Shown here: positions 18,089 to 27,529 of the stretch, in pieces | How the letters are laid out: the number at the start of each line of letters is the position of its first letter | Numbering within the stretch: the stretch's first letter is position 1 | Origin: Acidobacteriaceae bacterium KBS 146 | GTDB lineage: Bacteria > Acidobacteriota > Terriglobia > Terriglobales > Acidobacteriaceae | Direction of reading: 5' to 3' | Assembly (NCBI GenBank): GCA_000688615.1 | Contig: JHVA01000001.1 | Location: 2,666,001-2,730,000 of the forward strand | Length of the DNA stretch: 64,000 nt | The notes under the pieces: generated by a model | The model's input: the letters and a program-made list of their open reading frames with translations, nothing else | What the model was told of the DNA's origin: nothing | Database searches by the model: none | Translations under genes and position numbers: made by a program

Positions 18089-19767
18089 CCGTTGGTAGCC
18101 AACTCTTCCATTGAAGCTGCCCAGCCCAGGTCGCGTTCCGAGATGATCTGCCACCTGCCGTTGGTTCTGGTTAGCTGCAGCAACGAGGGTACGAACCATT
18201 CTGAGACTGTCTTACCGTTCTCCTGCACTGTGAAATGCTTAACGAGATGGACCCTGGCGCCTGTAGCGCCCTGACGGGTCAACTGTACCTGTTCCATCTT
18301 GACCCCCCATTGGCCTCTTCGTTTGCCGATAGCGGTTTGCTTATCTTCCAGCACCTGATTCCGGTCGAGATTGCGGCGAAGAAAATACCGTTCAACGGGA
18401 TTGGAGTAAAAGGCGGCTTGCGCAGCCGCATCATTCGAATCCATCGCGGCCTCCCAGTCCGTCACCATCACACCGGGATCGGGATCGGCCCCCGGCTCTT
18501 TCACAACGACCTGCGACGGTTCGGCCGGAGCAGGATCGGAAGCGGGCGTCGCATTAGGAGCGGCCTCAGCTGCAGGAGCCTGCGGAACCAGGGCTGAGGC
18601 TCCACTGGTGGAGTGACTGGGAAGATAGAGCCATGCTGCAGGCGCCACCACCAGCACAATCACAGCGGCTACCCACGCTCCCCACTTCAGCTGCCGGGAT
18701 TTGCGGGCAAGCTCTGCCTCAAAGGTTTCATCGTCGAGAGCCAGGCCCTTCTTCGGAACCTCTGGCGGCGCCTGTCTCTCTATCGATTTCGACGGCGCTT
18801 TGGCGGGGGGAACTTTAGGCAAGGACGCAGCTGTTGCAGCAGAAAATGCCACGACCTTGGAAGAACTCACGGGCTTTGGATCAGGTGCCTTTAGCGCAGG
18901 TTCTTGTTTTTTGGGTTCCTGCGCGAGCGGCTCCGAACTCGTGACAGTGGATGACACTGAATTAAGCTCTGTTGGCAGGGGCGCTGCTGCCGCTGTGGCC
19001 TGAAGGGTAGCCGAAGAATTCGATTCATTGTTCAGCGACGGTTGGGTTTCAACAACCGGCTCACTCAATTTTTCGATCTCCAGTTCGTCATAGGGCGCTG
19101 TCGTTACCTCCGGCACTGCCACCTTGTCTTCCTTTTGCTCCAGCGGAGGCAGCGAAGCGATCGGTTCGACATTGGGCTGGACGACCGGAGGTTCGGCGGC
19201 TTGATTCAGGGTAGCGATCAAGGATGCTGTGTCCGCCGAGATGGGTTCAGCTATCGAGGCTGAGTCAGCGGCGAGGGAAGGCTTTGCGAAAGCCTCAGGC
19301 TCTACCTCCATCTGCGGCAGGATCGGTTCCGGTATCGCCGAGATAGGGTCTGGAGGCGGCTCGGGAACGACTTCTGAAGGCCGGGGTGTTGCAAACGGAA
19401 TGGGCTCACCCGTTGAATCCGCAGACGAAGGCGGCAACGAATCAACTCCCAGCCGCGTTCGCATCTCTTCAAAGACCCGGTCCAGCTTCTCCTGCACAAC
19501 AGCATGCTGAGGAGCGTTGCCGAGGAACGCTGATGCCTGGAAGATCACATCCGCATGGATGGTGGTAACACCGTCCTCGGCTCCAATGTGGATAACCGTG
19601 GTGTCGCGCGGGTTAACTGCGCGAGGTGAAGGGCCCAGCCCAAAGAGTGTGATACGTCTACCGTCTCGGACGATTTCGTTCGAAACTGAGCGGAGACAAC
19701 CTTCAAGTACCCCTAAAACCTGGTCCGGATCCTGACGAGGAATCCGTTTCGTTGTTTGGAATCGCAA
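18085..19767 (-). CDS. Single-span membrane protein with long Pro/Ala/Glu-rich linker and NTF2-like C-terminal domain
   Basis: 560 aa from a TTG at 19767. Residues 1-105 are a folded, basic domain (GVLEGCLRSVSNEIV...HADVIFQASAFLGNAP). About 110-345 is low complexity, rich in Pro, Glu, Ala and Ser. One transmembrane helix follows (about 360-382), then a second Ala/Pro linker. A C-terminal domain of about 125 residues (VTDWEAAMDSNDAAAQAAFYSNPVERYFLRRNLDR, QIISERDLGW) looks NTF2-like. The topology puts the first domain in the cytoplasm and the NTF2-like domain outside. Function unknown. Confidence 0.75.
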   Translation of the reverse strand: MRFQTTKRIPRQDPDQVLGVLEGCLRSVSNEIVRDGRRITLFGLGPSPRAVNPRDTTVIHIGAEDGVTTIHADVIFQASAFLGNAPQHAVVQEKLDRVFEEMRTRLGVDSLPPSSADSTGEPIPFATPRPSEVVPEPPPDPISAIPEPILPQMEVEPEAFAKPSLAADSASIAEPISADTASLIATLNQAAEPPVVQPNVEPIASLPPLEQKEDKVAVPEVTTAPYDELEIEKLSEPVVETQPSLNNESNSSATLQATAAAAPLPTELNSVSSTVTSSEPLAQEPKKQEPALKAPDPKPVSSSKVVAFSAATAASLPKVPPAKAPSKSIERQAPPEVPKKGLALDDETFEAELARKSRQLKWGAWVAAVIVLVVAPAAWLYLPSHSTSGASALVPQAPAAEAAPNATPASDPAPAEPSQVVVKEPGADPDPGVMVTDWEAAMDSNDAAAQAAFYSNPVERYFLRRNLDRNQVLEDKQTAIGKRRGQWGVKMEQVQLTRQGATGARVHLVKHFTVQENGKTVSEWFVPSLLQLTRTNGRWQIISERDLGWAASMEELATNG

Positions 19768-20111
19768 AGGGCCCTCTTTACCAAGACAGAAAAATCTACT
19801 TCAGAACTGAAGAGTCAGAAACTAAACATGGGCATCCCTGATTTTTAGGGATTTGCCTGCATTCTCTAAAAAATAGAGAAGCATTCCGCCAGAATCAACC
19901 AGATTTTCAAGAAATCAGGCCATCTAACAGAACTCCAGTATCCCTCAAACGCTACCTTCTGTAATTACGACGCTTTCAATCATTTCCCGGATTCCTCTGT
20001 TTTGACATCTTTTGTGTATCTTGGCCCCTCTCTGGGCTGGAATTTCCCGAAATCTTGCACGCGCTGTTCGTCTGACACATCCTGTACGCGAAAATATGAC
20101 AGCATAGAGCT
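19768..20111. other. Divergent intergenic region with two tandem hairpins
   Basis: 344 bases without a gene between divergent starts. Two inverted repeats lie in tandem: ATCCCT/AGGGAT (19834-19852, with outer GGC/GCC pairs) and TTCTCTA-AAAAA-TAGAGAA (19862-19880). Both are AT-rich and may be protein-binding sites or leader structure. No recognisable riboswitch. Confidence 0.5.
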
Positions 20112-21440
20112 ATGGCAGATGGTGAGAGTCGACTGACCGCACGCGCGGGGGATGCCTTTCGCTCACGGAACTTCCAGCTGTATCAGAGCGCAAGACTGCT
20201 GGTCATCATCGGAGCTGAGGCTCAGTCGATCGCCGTTGCATGGCAGGTCTACCAGATCACCGACTCGGCTCTGGATCTCGGGCTCACAGGCCTGGCCCTC
20301 TTTCTTCCGGGTCTGCTCTTAATGCTGGCTGCCGGACACGCCGCTGACCGTTATGATCGCCGTCGAATCATCCTGCTGTGTTACAGCTTGCAGGCTTTAT
20401 GCACCGGGGTCCTGCTCTGGCTCACGCTGAGTCCCAGGGCGCTTGCCGGAGGTCGAGTATGGCCGATCTATGCCGTCCTGGTCTTTATCGGCATGGGAAG
20501 AGCTTTCAGTGGGCCAGCTTCCAGCGCTCTGCTGCCCAGCCTCGTCCCCAAAGACCACTTCGTCAATGCGGTCACCTGGGGTGCCACTGTTTACCAGATA
20601 GCTAACATGTCGGGCCCTGCTCTCGGAGGTCTCCTCTACACGCTTCCTCTTTCCGGCACGTGGGAACGGTGGCACGGCGCCCCCGTGGTGTATGCCCTGA
20701 CCCTCCTCATGCTCTGCGCCTTTCTCATCCTGGTTGGAATGATTCGTCCTGAACCGGTAGAAAGGAAGGCCAGCGGATTCAACGCAAAAACGCTGCTCGC
20801 CGGACTGGAATATGTCTGGCAGACAAAATTGTTGCTCGGTTCCATCTCGCTCGATCTGTTCGCTGTCATGCTGGGAGGGGCCGTCGCCTTACTACCGATC
20901 TTCGCCAAGGAGATTCTGCACACCGGCCCGCGCGGTCTCGGGTTGCTGCGTGCGATGCCCAGCGTGGGCGCGCTGATCGTATCTCTTATTCTCGTCGTCA
21001 AGCCGCTTAAACACCGTGCCGGTGTAACCATGTTGACCTGCGTCGCCATCTATGGGATGGCGACCATTGTCTTTGGCCTCTCCCGGAATCTCTGGCTCAG
21101 CCTGATCGCACTTTTAATTACCGGCGCCAGCGATATGGTCAGTGTGGTTGTGCGTTCCAGCATGCTCCAGCTGGCTACACCGCCCGAGATGCGTGGCCGC
21201 GTCAGCGCTGTCAACTGGCTATTCATTGGAGCCTCGAATGAGTTCGGCGAATTTGAAAGCGGACTTACCGCAAGCTGGTGGGGAGCCGTGCCTGCCGTGA
21301 TCGTAGGAGGAATCGGTTCGCTCATCGTCACTCTCTCGGCCGCTGGTCTCTTTCCCCGGCTGCGTCGCGCCGATGCCCTGACCGCGGAATCACTGATGGA
21401 AGCGGACCGGGAGTTGAGCACAGCCGAACCAATCAACTAA
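20112..21440 (+). CDS. MFS transporter, EntS/MFS_3-like exporter
   Basis: 442 aa with about 12 hydrophobic helices. The cytoplasmic loop after helix 2 carries the MFS signature (GHAADRYDRRRI). The pattern (FQLYQSARLLVIIGAEAQSIAVAWQVYQ, then MGRAFSGPASSALLPSLVP and PEMRGRVSAVNWLFIGASNEFGEFESG) matches the enterobactin-exporter-like branch, which includes many drug and siderophore pumps. No siderophore genes are nearby, so the substrate is open. The next gene starts 48 bases downstream. Confidence 0.9.
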   Translation: MADGESRLTARAGDAFRSRNFQLYQSARLLVIIGAEAQSIAVAWQVYQITDSALDLGLTGLALFLPGLLLMLAAGHAADRYDRRRIILLCYSLQALCTGVLLWLTLSPRALAGGRVWPIYAVLVFIGMGRAFSGPASSALLPSLVPKDHFVNAVTWGATVYQIANMSGPALGGLLYTLPLSGTWERWHGAPVVYALTLLMLCAFLILVGMIRPEPVERKASGFNAKTLLAGLEYVWQTKLLLGSISLDLFAVMLGGAVALLPIFAKEILHTGPRGLGLLRAMPSVGALIVSLILVVKPLKHRAGVTMLTCVAIYGMATIVFGLSRNLWLSLIALLITGASDMVSVVVRSSMLQLATPPEMRGRVSAVNWLFIGASNEFGEFESGLTASWWGAVPAVIVGGIGSLIVTLSAAGLFPRLRRADALTAESLMEADRELSTAEPIN

Positions 21441-21488
21441 AGTACATCCCAGCTTGTCCAGAGAGAATCTTCGGGAGGAATGACACGG

Positions 21489-22232
21489 ATGCAAAGCGGT
21501 GCCAAGTGGGCAATCGGCGGAACCCTGGCGATTTTGATTGTTGCCGGCGTCCGTATTGGAATGATCTACCGCGAACGGCATGCACAGGAGACTCCGGCTG
21601 CCGCGCCGGTTCGCGAAAAAATCGCCGATGATGATCTCGTCTTCCTCAAAAAGAAGCGTCAGTCCTCGATGGCCGACGCGAAGGAGCTCAACGGCTCACC
21701 CATCTGGGTCTCCGCAGGTGGCCAGATGGACTACTACCCAGCCACGGGCAAGCACGCTGACTACGGAAAGGTATCAGGAACGCTGCTGGGAGCTGAGAAA
21801 CTTGAGGTCAAGGACTTTGTCGAGCAGGTCGCTCCCAAGTCCGCCACCCATCGCGTCCCTGGTGGCGATCGCCAGGTCCTCATGCTCTTCACCCTGCCGG
21901 AATCCTCGGATCCGAAGAAGTTATATGCCGTGCCTGTCGGATATCACGAGTCGGGCCAGTACACCTTCTACCTCGATGAGATCTTCTTTTATGACGATCC
22001 TCATGATCTCTACAAACACTGGGGTCCGGAGATATGGAAGGCGGTTGATTCACATCAGGTCATTCTGGGGATGAGCGAACGCGAGACACAGCTCGCTCTT
22101 GGTCAGGTCTCGAAGAGTCTCAGCAACGAATATGGAAATCGTCTCGTTGTCTATGCAAACCTGGGCAAGCCTATCGCTGTTACGTTCGTAAAGAATAAAG
22201 TCACGGCCTTTCGGCCCGACCAGGGTTTCTAG
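21489..22232 (+). CDS. Hypothetical membrane-anchored protein, 247 aa
   Basis: The ATG at 21489 is preferred because GGGAGG lies 10 bases upstream; the ATG at 21480 directly abuts it. An N-terminal helix (WAIGGTLAILIVAGVRIGMIY) anchors a soluble domain of about 215 residues. That domain includes a region like small 'SmpA/OmlA' folds near the C terminus (VILGMSERETQLALGQVSKSLSNEYGNRLVVYANLGKPIAVTFVKNKVTAF). That resemblance is only to a common pattern of assembly proteins and is tentative. Likely co-transcribed with the MFS gene. Confidence 0.7.
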   Translation: MQSGAKWAIGGTLAILIVAGVRIGMIYRERHAQETPAAAPVREKIADDDLVFLKKKRQSSMADAKELNGSPIWVSAGGQMDYYPATGKHADYGKVSGTLLGAEKLEVKDFVEQVAPKSATHRVPGGDRQVLMLFTLPESSDPKKLYAVPVGYHESGQYTFYLDEIFFYDDPHDLYKHWGPEIWKAVDSHQVILGMSERETQLALGQVSKSLSNEYGNRLVVYANLGKPIAVTFVKNKVTAFRPDQGF

Positions 22233-22287
22233 TTGTACTGAAGGTGTAACCGCAGCTCGACGGTTCTGGGTGCGACTATCCCAAGCC

Positions 22288-25131
22288 TCAACCGGTATTT
22301 CGCAATCCTGCGCTGATTCCATTGATGGTGGCCGAGATCGCCCGGCTCAACTCCGCCGATTCGGGCTCGCCCTTGGCTGCTGCCATGCGCTTACGGCGAA
22401 TGAGCTCTACCTGGATAAGGCTCATGGGATCGACGTACGGGTTACGCAACCGGATCGATCGCTCCAACACCGGGTTGGTCTCGAGCAGTCGTTGTTGTCC
22501 GGTCACCGCAAGCAGCATCTTCTGGGTCAGCTCGAATTCGTCCTTCAGCACGTTGTACACACGCTTCCGCAAGCCTTTGTCTTCCACCAACGAGGCATAG
22601 AGCTCTGCAATGCCGAAGTCAGACTTGGCGAGGGCCATCTCTACGTTGCGAATGATGTCGACAAACAGCGGAAAGTCGCGCGTCATCGATCGAAGCTGAT
22701 TGAGGCCGTCGGGATTTTCGCGAGCGAATGCATCCAGTGCGTGACCCACGCCAAACCATGCCGGGACGAGCTGGCGCGATTGCATCCAGCCGAAGACCCA
22801 GGGGATGGCACGCAGGTCAGCCATTGTTCTCTTTCCTGTTCGCTTGGCGGGTCGCGAGCCGATGCGGGCATTTTCAAGCTCCGCTACCGGAGTGGCCTGC
22901 TCGAAGTAGGTAAAGGTCTCAGGATTCTCAATGATGTGTTTGCGGTAGAACGCGAAGGATGTCTCCGACAGTCTCTCCATCGCGGCCTCCCAGCTTGGCG
23001 TAATCTCTCCAGTCAGATGCGGAGTCGCTGCCCCTTTTTGCAGGGTGGCATCGGGCCTGGCCAAAGCGTCGAGCGATGCCGCAATCATCAACTCAAGGTT
23101 GCGCTCAGCAAGCACGACATCGGAGTACTTCCAGTTGAGAACCTCGCCCTGTTCTGTCAGCCGCAACTCGCCTGAGAAGCTATCCACCGGCTGGGCGAAG
23201 ATAGCGCGATGGGTGGGGCCTCCACCGCGTCCGACAGTACCTCCGCGGCCATGGAACAGCCGCAGAGTCACGCCGCAGTCGGCAGCAACACGATGCAGAT
23301 CGCGATGCGCCTTCCATATCTGCCATGTGCTTGTGATCATGCCGCCGTCTTTGTTGGAATCGGAGTATCCCAGCATGATCTCCTGGCGGTATCCCCAGGA
23401 CCTTAACAGCGGCTGGAAGGCTTCGCTGGACCACAGGCGACGCATGATGCCGGGAGCATTCTCAAGGTCTTCGATGGATTCGAATAGCGGTACCGGCTGC
23501 AAGCCTGGATCATCCCCATCGGCCTCGACCCGGACACCGCCCAACCTCGCCAGCCACAGTACGTTCAGCACGTCCTCTGCGCTCGTTGCTCCGCTGATCA
23601 CGTATTGCGAGATCGATTCCGCCGGATACTTCCGTTTGAGCTCAGCGATCGCACGAAAGGTTTCGAGAACCTCCGCCGTCTGCGCCGAAAGCGCTGCCGG
23701 AAGTTGCAAGGCTGTCGAACTGGAACTGGCCTGGGCGCAACCCGCGATCTCCGCTACTGCCGCCGCATGTACACGGGCATGTTGCCGAATATCGAGCGTC
23801 TGCAGATGCAGTCCGTAGGTCCGCACCTCCACCAGCAGTGGATCAATCAGCATCTGCGCGAGGCGTTCTCCCCGATTCTCCATCAGACTGGTACGAAGCA
23901 CCGTCAAATCCGCCAGCAGATCGGCCTTGTGCGTGTACGGTTCGAGTGCCGGCTTGGGCGGAAGGGGAACAGAGCTCTGCGGAGTTGCTCCCAGGCGCAT
24001 CAGAATGCAGGCAATCAGCAGCCGAAGATACTCAAAGTGGAACCGTTCCTCAAGGGCAGTCTGTCCCGCTGTACGAAGCTGCCCAAGATATTGGTCCAAT
24101 AATGCCTGCAGCTTGGCGGAAACCGGAACCTGCTGCGTAGAACTGCCCAACTGCTCAAAGACGTTTTGCAGCCTGCGCCGATAGTGGCTCAGCAGTAAGG
24201 TCTGGGCCATCGCCAGCGAGTCCATGGTTGTCTGCGAGGTGACGAAGGGATTTCCATCGCGATCGCCGCCGATCCACGAGCCGAATCGAACCAGCAGTGG
24301 CAACTCCGTAATCGGAATCTTCGTTTCGGGATACTCGGCCTCAATTGCGGCTGCAATCTCTGTGTAGAGAACTGGCAAGGTGTCGAAGAGCGAGGTCTCG
24401 TAGTAGTCCAATGCCATCCGAGCCTCATCACGCACCGTCGGCCGCGCACTGCGAACATCATCGGTCTGCCAGAGTGCGGTGATCTCGCCCGTTACTTCGC
24501 GCTCCAGCGATTCAAGCTCTTCCTCAGGAACCGCGATCCTGTCCAACTGCTCCAACAGGTCTGAGATGCGCCGACGCTTGAACATAACCGAGCGACGGGC
24601 TACCTCCGTAGGGTGCGCTGTAAAGACGGGGGTAATCGAAATCCGTTCCAGGATAGCGAGTGCACGCTTTGCATCGAAGCCAGCTTCGCGCAGTCTTCGC
24701 AGTGTGCCGCGAAGATCTCCCCGCTGTGGAGGAGCATCATTCAACTGGCCGGAACGCCGTCTGCGCTTGCGATGATTGGTCTCGGCAAGATTGATCAGTT
24801 CGAAATAAAAGCTGAAGGCCCGGGCAAGTTGATAAGCGCGGGTCAAATCGTCGGCGTGCGCATCGACACGGTCGAGAGAACGTTGCAGTTGATCTGCAGC
24901 AGCAGCAGTATTGCCGCTTGCATCGGCCTCACGGCGAGCGATCGCAGTCCGCCGAAGTTCCTCCACGGCGTCATACAGATCTTCGCCCGACTGCTCCTTC
25001 AATACCTCGCCAAGCAGCATGCCCAGCGAGCGCACATCGCGACGCAGTGGAGCTTCTTTAAGCTCGCCAGTTGAGGAAAGCAGCTCGGAGAGACGTTGCG
25101 GCCAGTTTGAAGGAGTCCAGAGAGACGGCAT
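22288..25131 (-). CDS. ppc: Phosphoenolpyruvate carboxylase
   Basis: 947 aa, full bacterial length. Carboxylates PEP to oxaloacetate to refill the TCA cycle. Catalytic motifs seen are VFTAHPTE (His), RFGSWIGGDRDGNP, GYSDSNKDGG (Lys), FHGRGGTVGRGGGPTH (Arg loop) and the C-terminal RNTG (the usual end is QNTG). It is preceded on the same strand by a small gene 82 bases upstream. Confidence 0.99.
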   Translation of the reverse strand: MPSLWTPSNWPQRLSELLSSTGELKEAPLRRDVRSLGMLLGEVLKEQSGEDLYDAVEELRRTAIARREADASGNTAAAADQLQRSLDRVDAHADDLTRAYQLARAFSFYFELINLAETNHRKRRRRSGQLNDAPPQRGDLRGTLRRLREAGFDAKRALAILERISITPVFTAHPTEVARRSVMFKRRRISDLLEQLDRIAVPEEELESLEREVTGEITALWQTDDVRSARPTVRDEARMALDYYETSLFDTLPVLYTEIAAAIEAEYPETKIPITELPLLVRFGSWIGGDRDGNPFVTSQTTMDSLAMAQTLLLSHYRRRLQNVFEQLGSSTQQVPVSAKLQALLDQYLGQLRTAGQTALEERFHFEYLRLLIACILMRLGATPQSSVPLPPKPALEPYTHKADLLADLTVLRTSLMENRGERLAQMLIDPLLVEVRTYGLHLQTLDIRQHARVHAAAVAEIAGCAQASSSSTALQLPAALSAQTAEVLETFRAIAELKRKYPAESISQYVISGATSAEDVLNVLWLARLGGVRVEADGDDPGLQPVPLFESIEDLENAPGIMRRLWSSEAFQPLLRSWGYRQEIMLGYSDSNKDGGMITSTWQIWKAHRDLHRVAADCGVTLRLFHGRGGTVGRGGGPTHRAIFAQPVDSFSGELRLTEQGEVLNWKYSDVVLAERNLELMIAASLDALARPDATLQKGAATPHLTGEITPSWEAAMERLSETSFAFYRKHIIENPETFTYFEQATPVAELENARIGSRPAKRTGKRTMADLRAIPWVFGWMQSRQLVPAWFGVGHALDAFARENPDGLNQLRSMTRDFPLFVDIIRNVEMALAKSDFGIAELYASLVEDKGLRKRVYNVLKDEFELTQKMLLAVTGQQRLLETNPVLERSIRLRNPYVDPMSLIQVELIRRKRMAAAKGEPESAELSRAISATINGISAGLRNTG

Positions 25132-25213
25132 CCTTATGATTATGCACCGTTCAGGATGTGCTCGCGAAACTCAAAGAGGACGCAGGGATTTCAAAGAGGC
25201 AAGCTGCCACGGG

Positions 25214-25462
25214 TCACATCACCATGGCTAACTGCTCAAACTCCTCCTGCATTCGCTCGACAGGATATCCAGCCGACTCAAGTCGCGATGCGCTCGATCT
25301 GGCTGCAGGAGTCGACACGCCGTAGCCGCGTGTGATCAGGTACTGGCTGATGACATCCGCAGCCTGCCAGGAATCCAGGTTCGCGTGCAACAGCTCCTCA
25401 CGCAGGCCAGCAAGATCTGCGGTGGAAAATTTTTCGATTCCGATTGGAGTGGATATTGTCAT
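25214..25462 (-). CDS. Small hypothetical protein upstream of ppc, 82 aa
   Basis: A soluble, mostly helical protein (DLAGLREELLHANLDSWQAADVISQYLITRGYGVS, then a C-terminal RMQEEFEQLAMVM). No signal peptide or membrane segment and no recognised domain. Normal codon use and the position ahead of ppc support a real gene. Could be a small regulatory or adaptor protein; there is no direct evidence. Confidence 0.6.
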   Translation of the reverse strand: MTISTPIGIEKFSTADLAGLREELLHANLDSWQAADVISQYLITRGYGVSTPAARSSASRLESAGYPVERMQEEFEQLAMVM

Positions 25463-25481
25463 CGCGGCCCTCTGACCTCCC

Positions 25482-25611
25482 GTCAGCGTTCTGCATCCGA
25501 GCGTTGACTATTAGACGCGGAATTAGCCAGCGGGATGCGCGGCTTACATGTTATGTGGTATCGAAAAATATACGGCAGCGTCGCAATCATGAATTCCTTG
25601 TCAGCGTTCTG
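25482..25611. repeat. Pair of 12-base direct repeats in the ppc-side/folD intergenic region
   Basis: GTCAGCGTTCTG occurs at 25482-25493 and again at 25600-25611, between divergent genes. Further GTCAG copies follow at about 25637-25655. Possibly binding sites for one regulator, possibly chance. Confidence 0.35.
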
Positions 25612-25725
25612 TCACAATTTCGTTTCACTCCCTCAATGTCAGAACTCTGTCAGTCTCGATGAACCTCTCTTTGCGCAATATCGGGAGTAGAGACCCTGGC
25701 TTCGCCGCCGCGATACCATAGTCTT

Positions 25726-26664
25726 ATGAACGATCTTCCTCATGTGCTGGATGGCGTGGTCATCGCGGCCGAAATCAAGGCCGAAGTCGCCCGCGAGGTC
25801 TCAGACCTGTCTTCGCGTGGAGTCCGTCCCGGTCTTGCCGTCATTCTTGTCGGCGAAGTTCCCGCCTCGCAGATATATGTCCGTAGCAAAGTCAAGACGT
25901 GTGGTGAGCTTGGCATCTACAGCGAGATGCTGACCCCACCCGAAAGTATTACGACCGATGAGATGCTGGCCCTCGTCGCGCAGCTCAACGCGCGGGAGGA
26001 CATCGACGGCATCCTCATCCAGCTGCCATTGCCCAAGCATGTCGACACGAAACGACTGCTTGAGGCCGTTTCGCCCGATAAAGATGTCGATGGCTTTCAC
26101 CCCGTCAACGCTGGACGCCTCCAGAGCGGACAACCAGGGCTGGCACCATGCACCCCTGCCGGTATCATCGAGATTCTTCGCCGCACCGGCCTCCCTATCT
26201 CCGGTCAGAATGCCGTGGTGGTTGGCCGTTCCGATATCGTCGGCAAGCCGGTCGCTATGATGCTGCTGAACGAATCTGCCACCGTCACCATCTGCCACAG
26301 CAAGACGAAAGACCTTCCTGCGGTCACGCGAAACGCAGACATTTTGGTCGCTGCGATCGGCCGGCCGGGTTTTATCACTCCGGAGATGGTCAAACGAGGC
26401 GCAACCCTGATCGACGTCGGCATTAACCGCCTTACTGATCCTGCAGACGTTCAGCGATTCTTTCCCGAGGATGCAGAGCGCGCAGCCGCCTTCGCCAAAC
26501 GCGGTTCCGTCATCGTGGGAGATATCGATCCCGCCGCCTTCGCCCTCTCCGGAGCCTATACTCCGGTCCCAGGCGGTGTAGGAGCCCTCACAATCGCCAT
26601 GCTGATGCACAATACCGTGAAAGCAGCGAAGCTGCGGCGAGGAATCGCCTCGGAGAGGCGATAA
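25726..26664 (+). CDS. folD: Bifunctional methylene-THF dehydrogenase / methenyl-THF cyclohydrolase
   Basis: 312 aa. Catalyses two steps of one-carbon folate metabolism in the cytoplasm. Catalytic Lys is in QIYVRSKVK, the substrate loop is GILIQLPLPKH, and PCTPAGI and VVVGRSDIVGKPVAMML (NADP-binding) follow in order. The late PGGVG motif is followed by ALT rather than the usual PMT. coaE follows after 4 bases, so the two form an operon. Confidence 0.98.
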   Translation: MNDLPHVLDGVVIAAEIKAEVAREVSDLSSRGVRPGLAVILVGEVPASQIYVRSKVKTCGELGIYSEMLTPPESITTDEMLALVAQLNAREDIDGILIQLPLPKHVDTKRLLEAVSPDKDVDGFHPVNAGRLQSGQPGLAPCTPAGIIEILRRTGLPISGQNAVVVGRSDIVGKPVAMMLLNESATVTICHSKTKDLPAVTRNADILVAAIGRPGFITPEMVKRGATLIDVGINRLTDPADVQRFFPEDAERAAAFAKRGSVIVGDIDPAAFALSGAYTPVPGGVGALTIAMLMHNTVKAAKLRRGIASERR

Positions 26665-26668
26665 CTGT

Positions 26669-27373
26669 ATGTTGCGCGTCGGTCTTACTGGCGGGCTGGG
26701 GAGTGGAAAGTCCACCGTCGCCCACCTCTTCGCGCAGCATGGGGCTCATATTCTGGAAGCTGACGCGATCGGTCGAGAGATGATGCAGCCGGGCCAGCAA
26801 GTCTACAACTCCATCGCCCAACACTTCGGTCCTGGTGTTCTACTTCCCGATGGGCAGCTAGATCGGTCTGCACTTGCACACATCGCATTTGCTGAAGGCC
26901 GGGTGGAAGAGCTTAATGCCATCGTCCATCCCGCCGTGATTGCGCATCAGGCGAAGCTTGCCGAAGAGATCTTCGATCGTGACCCAAATGCCGTCGTAAT
27001 GGTCGAATCCGCGCTAATCTTTGAGACAAAGTACAGCGACGTGGCAGGCAGCCCCGGAGTGCAGACTGAAGACTCGGCGAGTCCATGGAAGACCCGCTTC
27101 GACTGTATCGTTCTAGTCACGGCCCCTGAGGAGCTGAAAATTGCGCGTTATCTGGAACGCCTGAGCAGCGGTTCCCAGCTGACTTCGGAGCGTCGCGCGC
27201 AGCTGACGGCAGATGCACGCCGCCGCCTGGCGCAGCAGGCATCAGACGAACGCAAGATTCCGTTTTGCGATTTCGTCCTTAGAAATGACGGATCGATCAG
27301 CGAGCTTGAGGAGCAAGTCTCGGAGCTATGGCCATTGCTTCAATTCGCGTCGGCTAATCTCCACCGGCACTAA
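26669..27373 (+). CDS. coaE: Dephospho-CoA kinase
   Basis: 234 aa. Phosphorylates dephospho-CoA in the last step of CoA synthesis. P-loop GGLGSGKST is at residues 8-16, then EADAIGREM (acidic substrate-binding residue) and a Walker-like hydrophobic strand FDCIVLV before RYLERLS. The region between the strands (SDVAGSPGVQTEDSASPWKTR) is somewhat longer than in E. coli CoaE. Translationally close to folD. Confidence 0.96.
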   Translation: MLRVGLTGGLGSGKSTVAHLFAQHGAHILEADAIGREMMQPGQQVYNSIAQHFGPGVLLPDGQLDRSALAHIAFAEGRVEELNAIVHPAVIAHQAKLAEEIFDRDPNAVVMVESALIFETKYSDVAGSPGVQTEDSASPWKTRFDCIVLVTAPEELKIARYLERLSSGSQLTSERRAQLTADARRRLAQQASDERKIPFCDFVLRNDGSISELEEQVSELWPLLQFASANLHRH

Positions 27374-27529
27374 TTCTTCCTGCCTAACAACACCATCATA
27401 AAGAAGGCGCGCATCTCATGTGCTTTCAGTGAAACTATTCCCTCTGTGGTTCCCTGCGACACGACTCGATACAATTAATGCAGCGCGGTCAAACGCACAC
27501 ATGCGATGGGAAGATCCAGGAAATTATCG

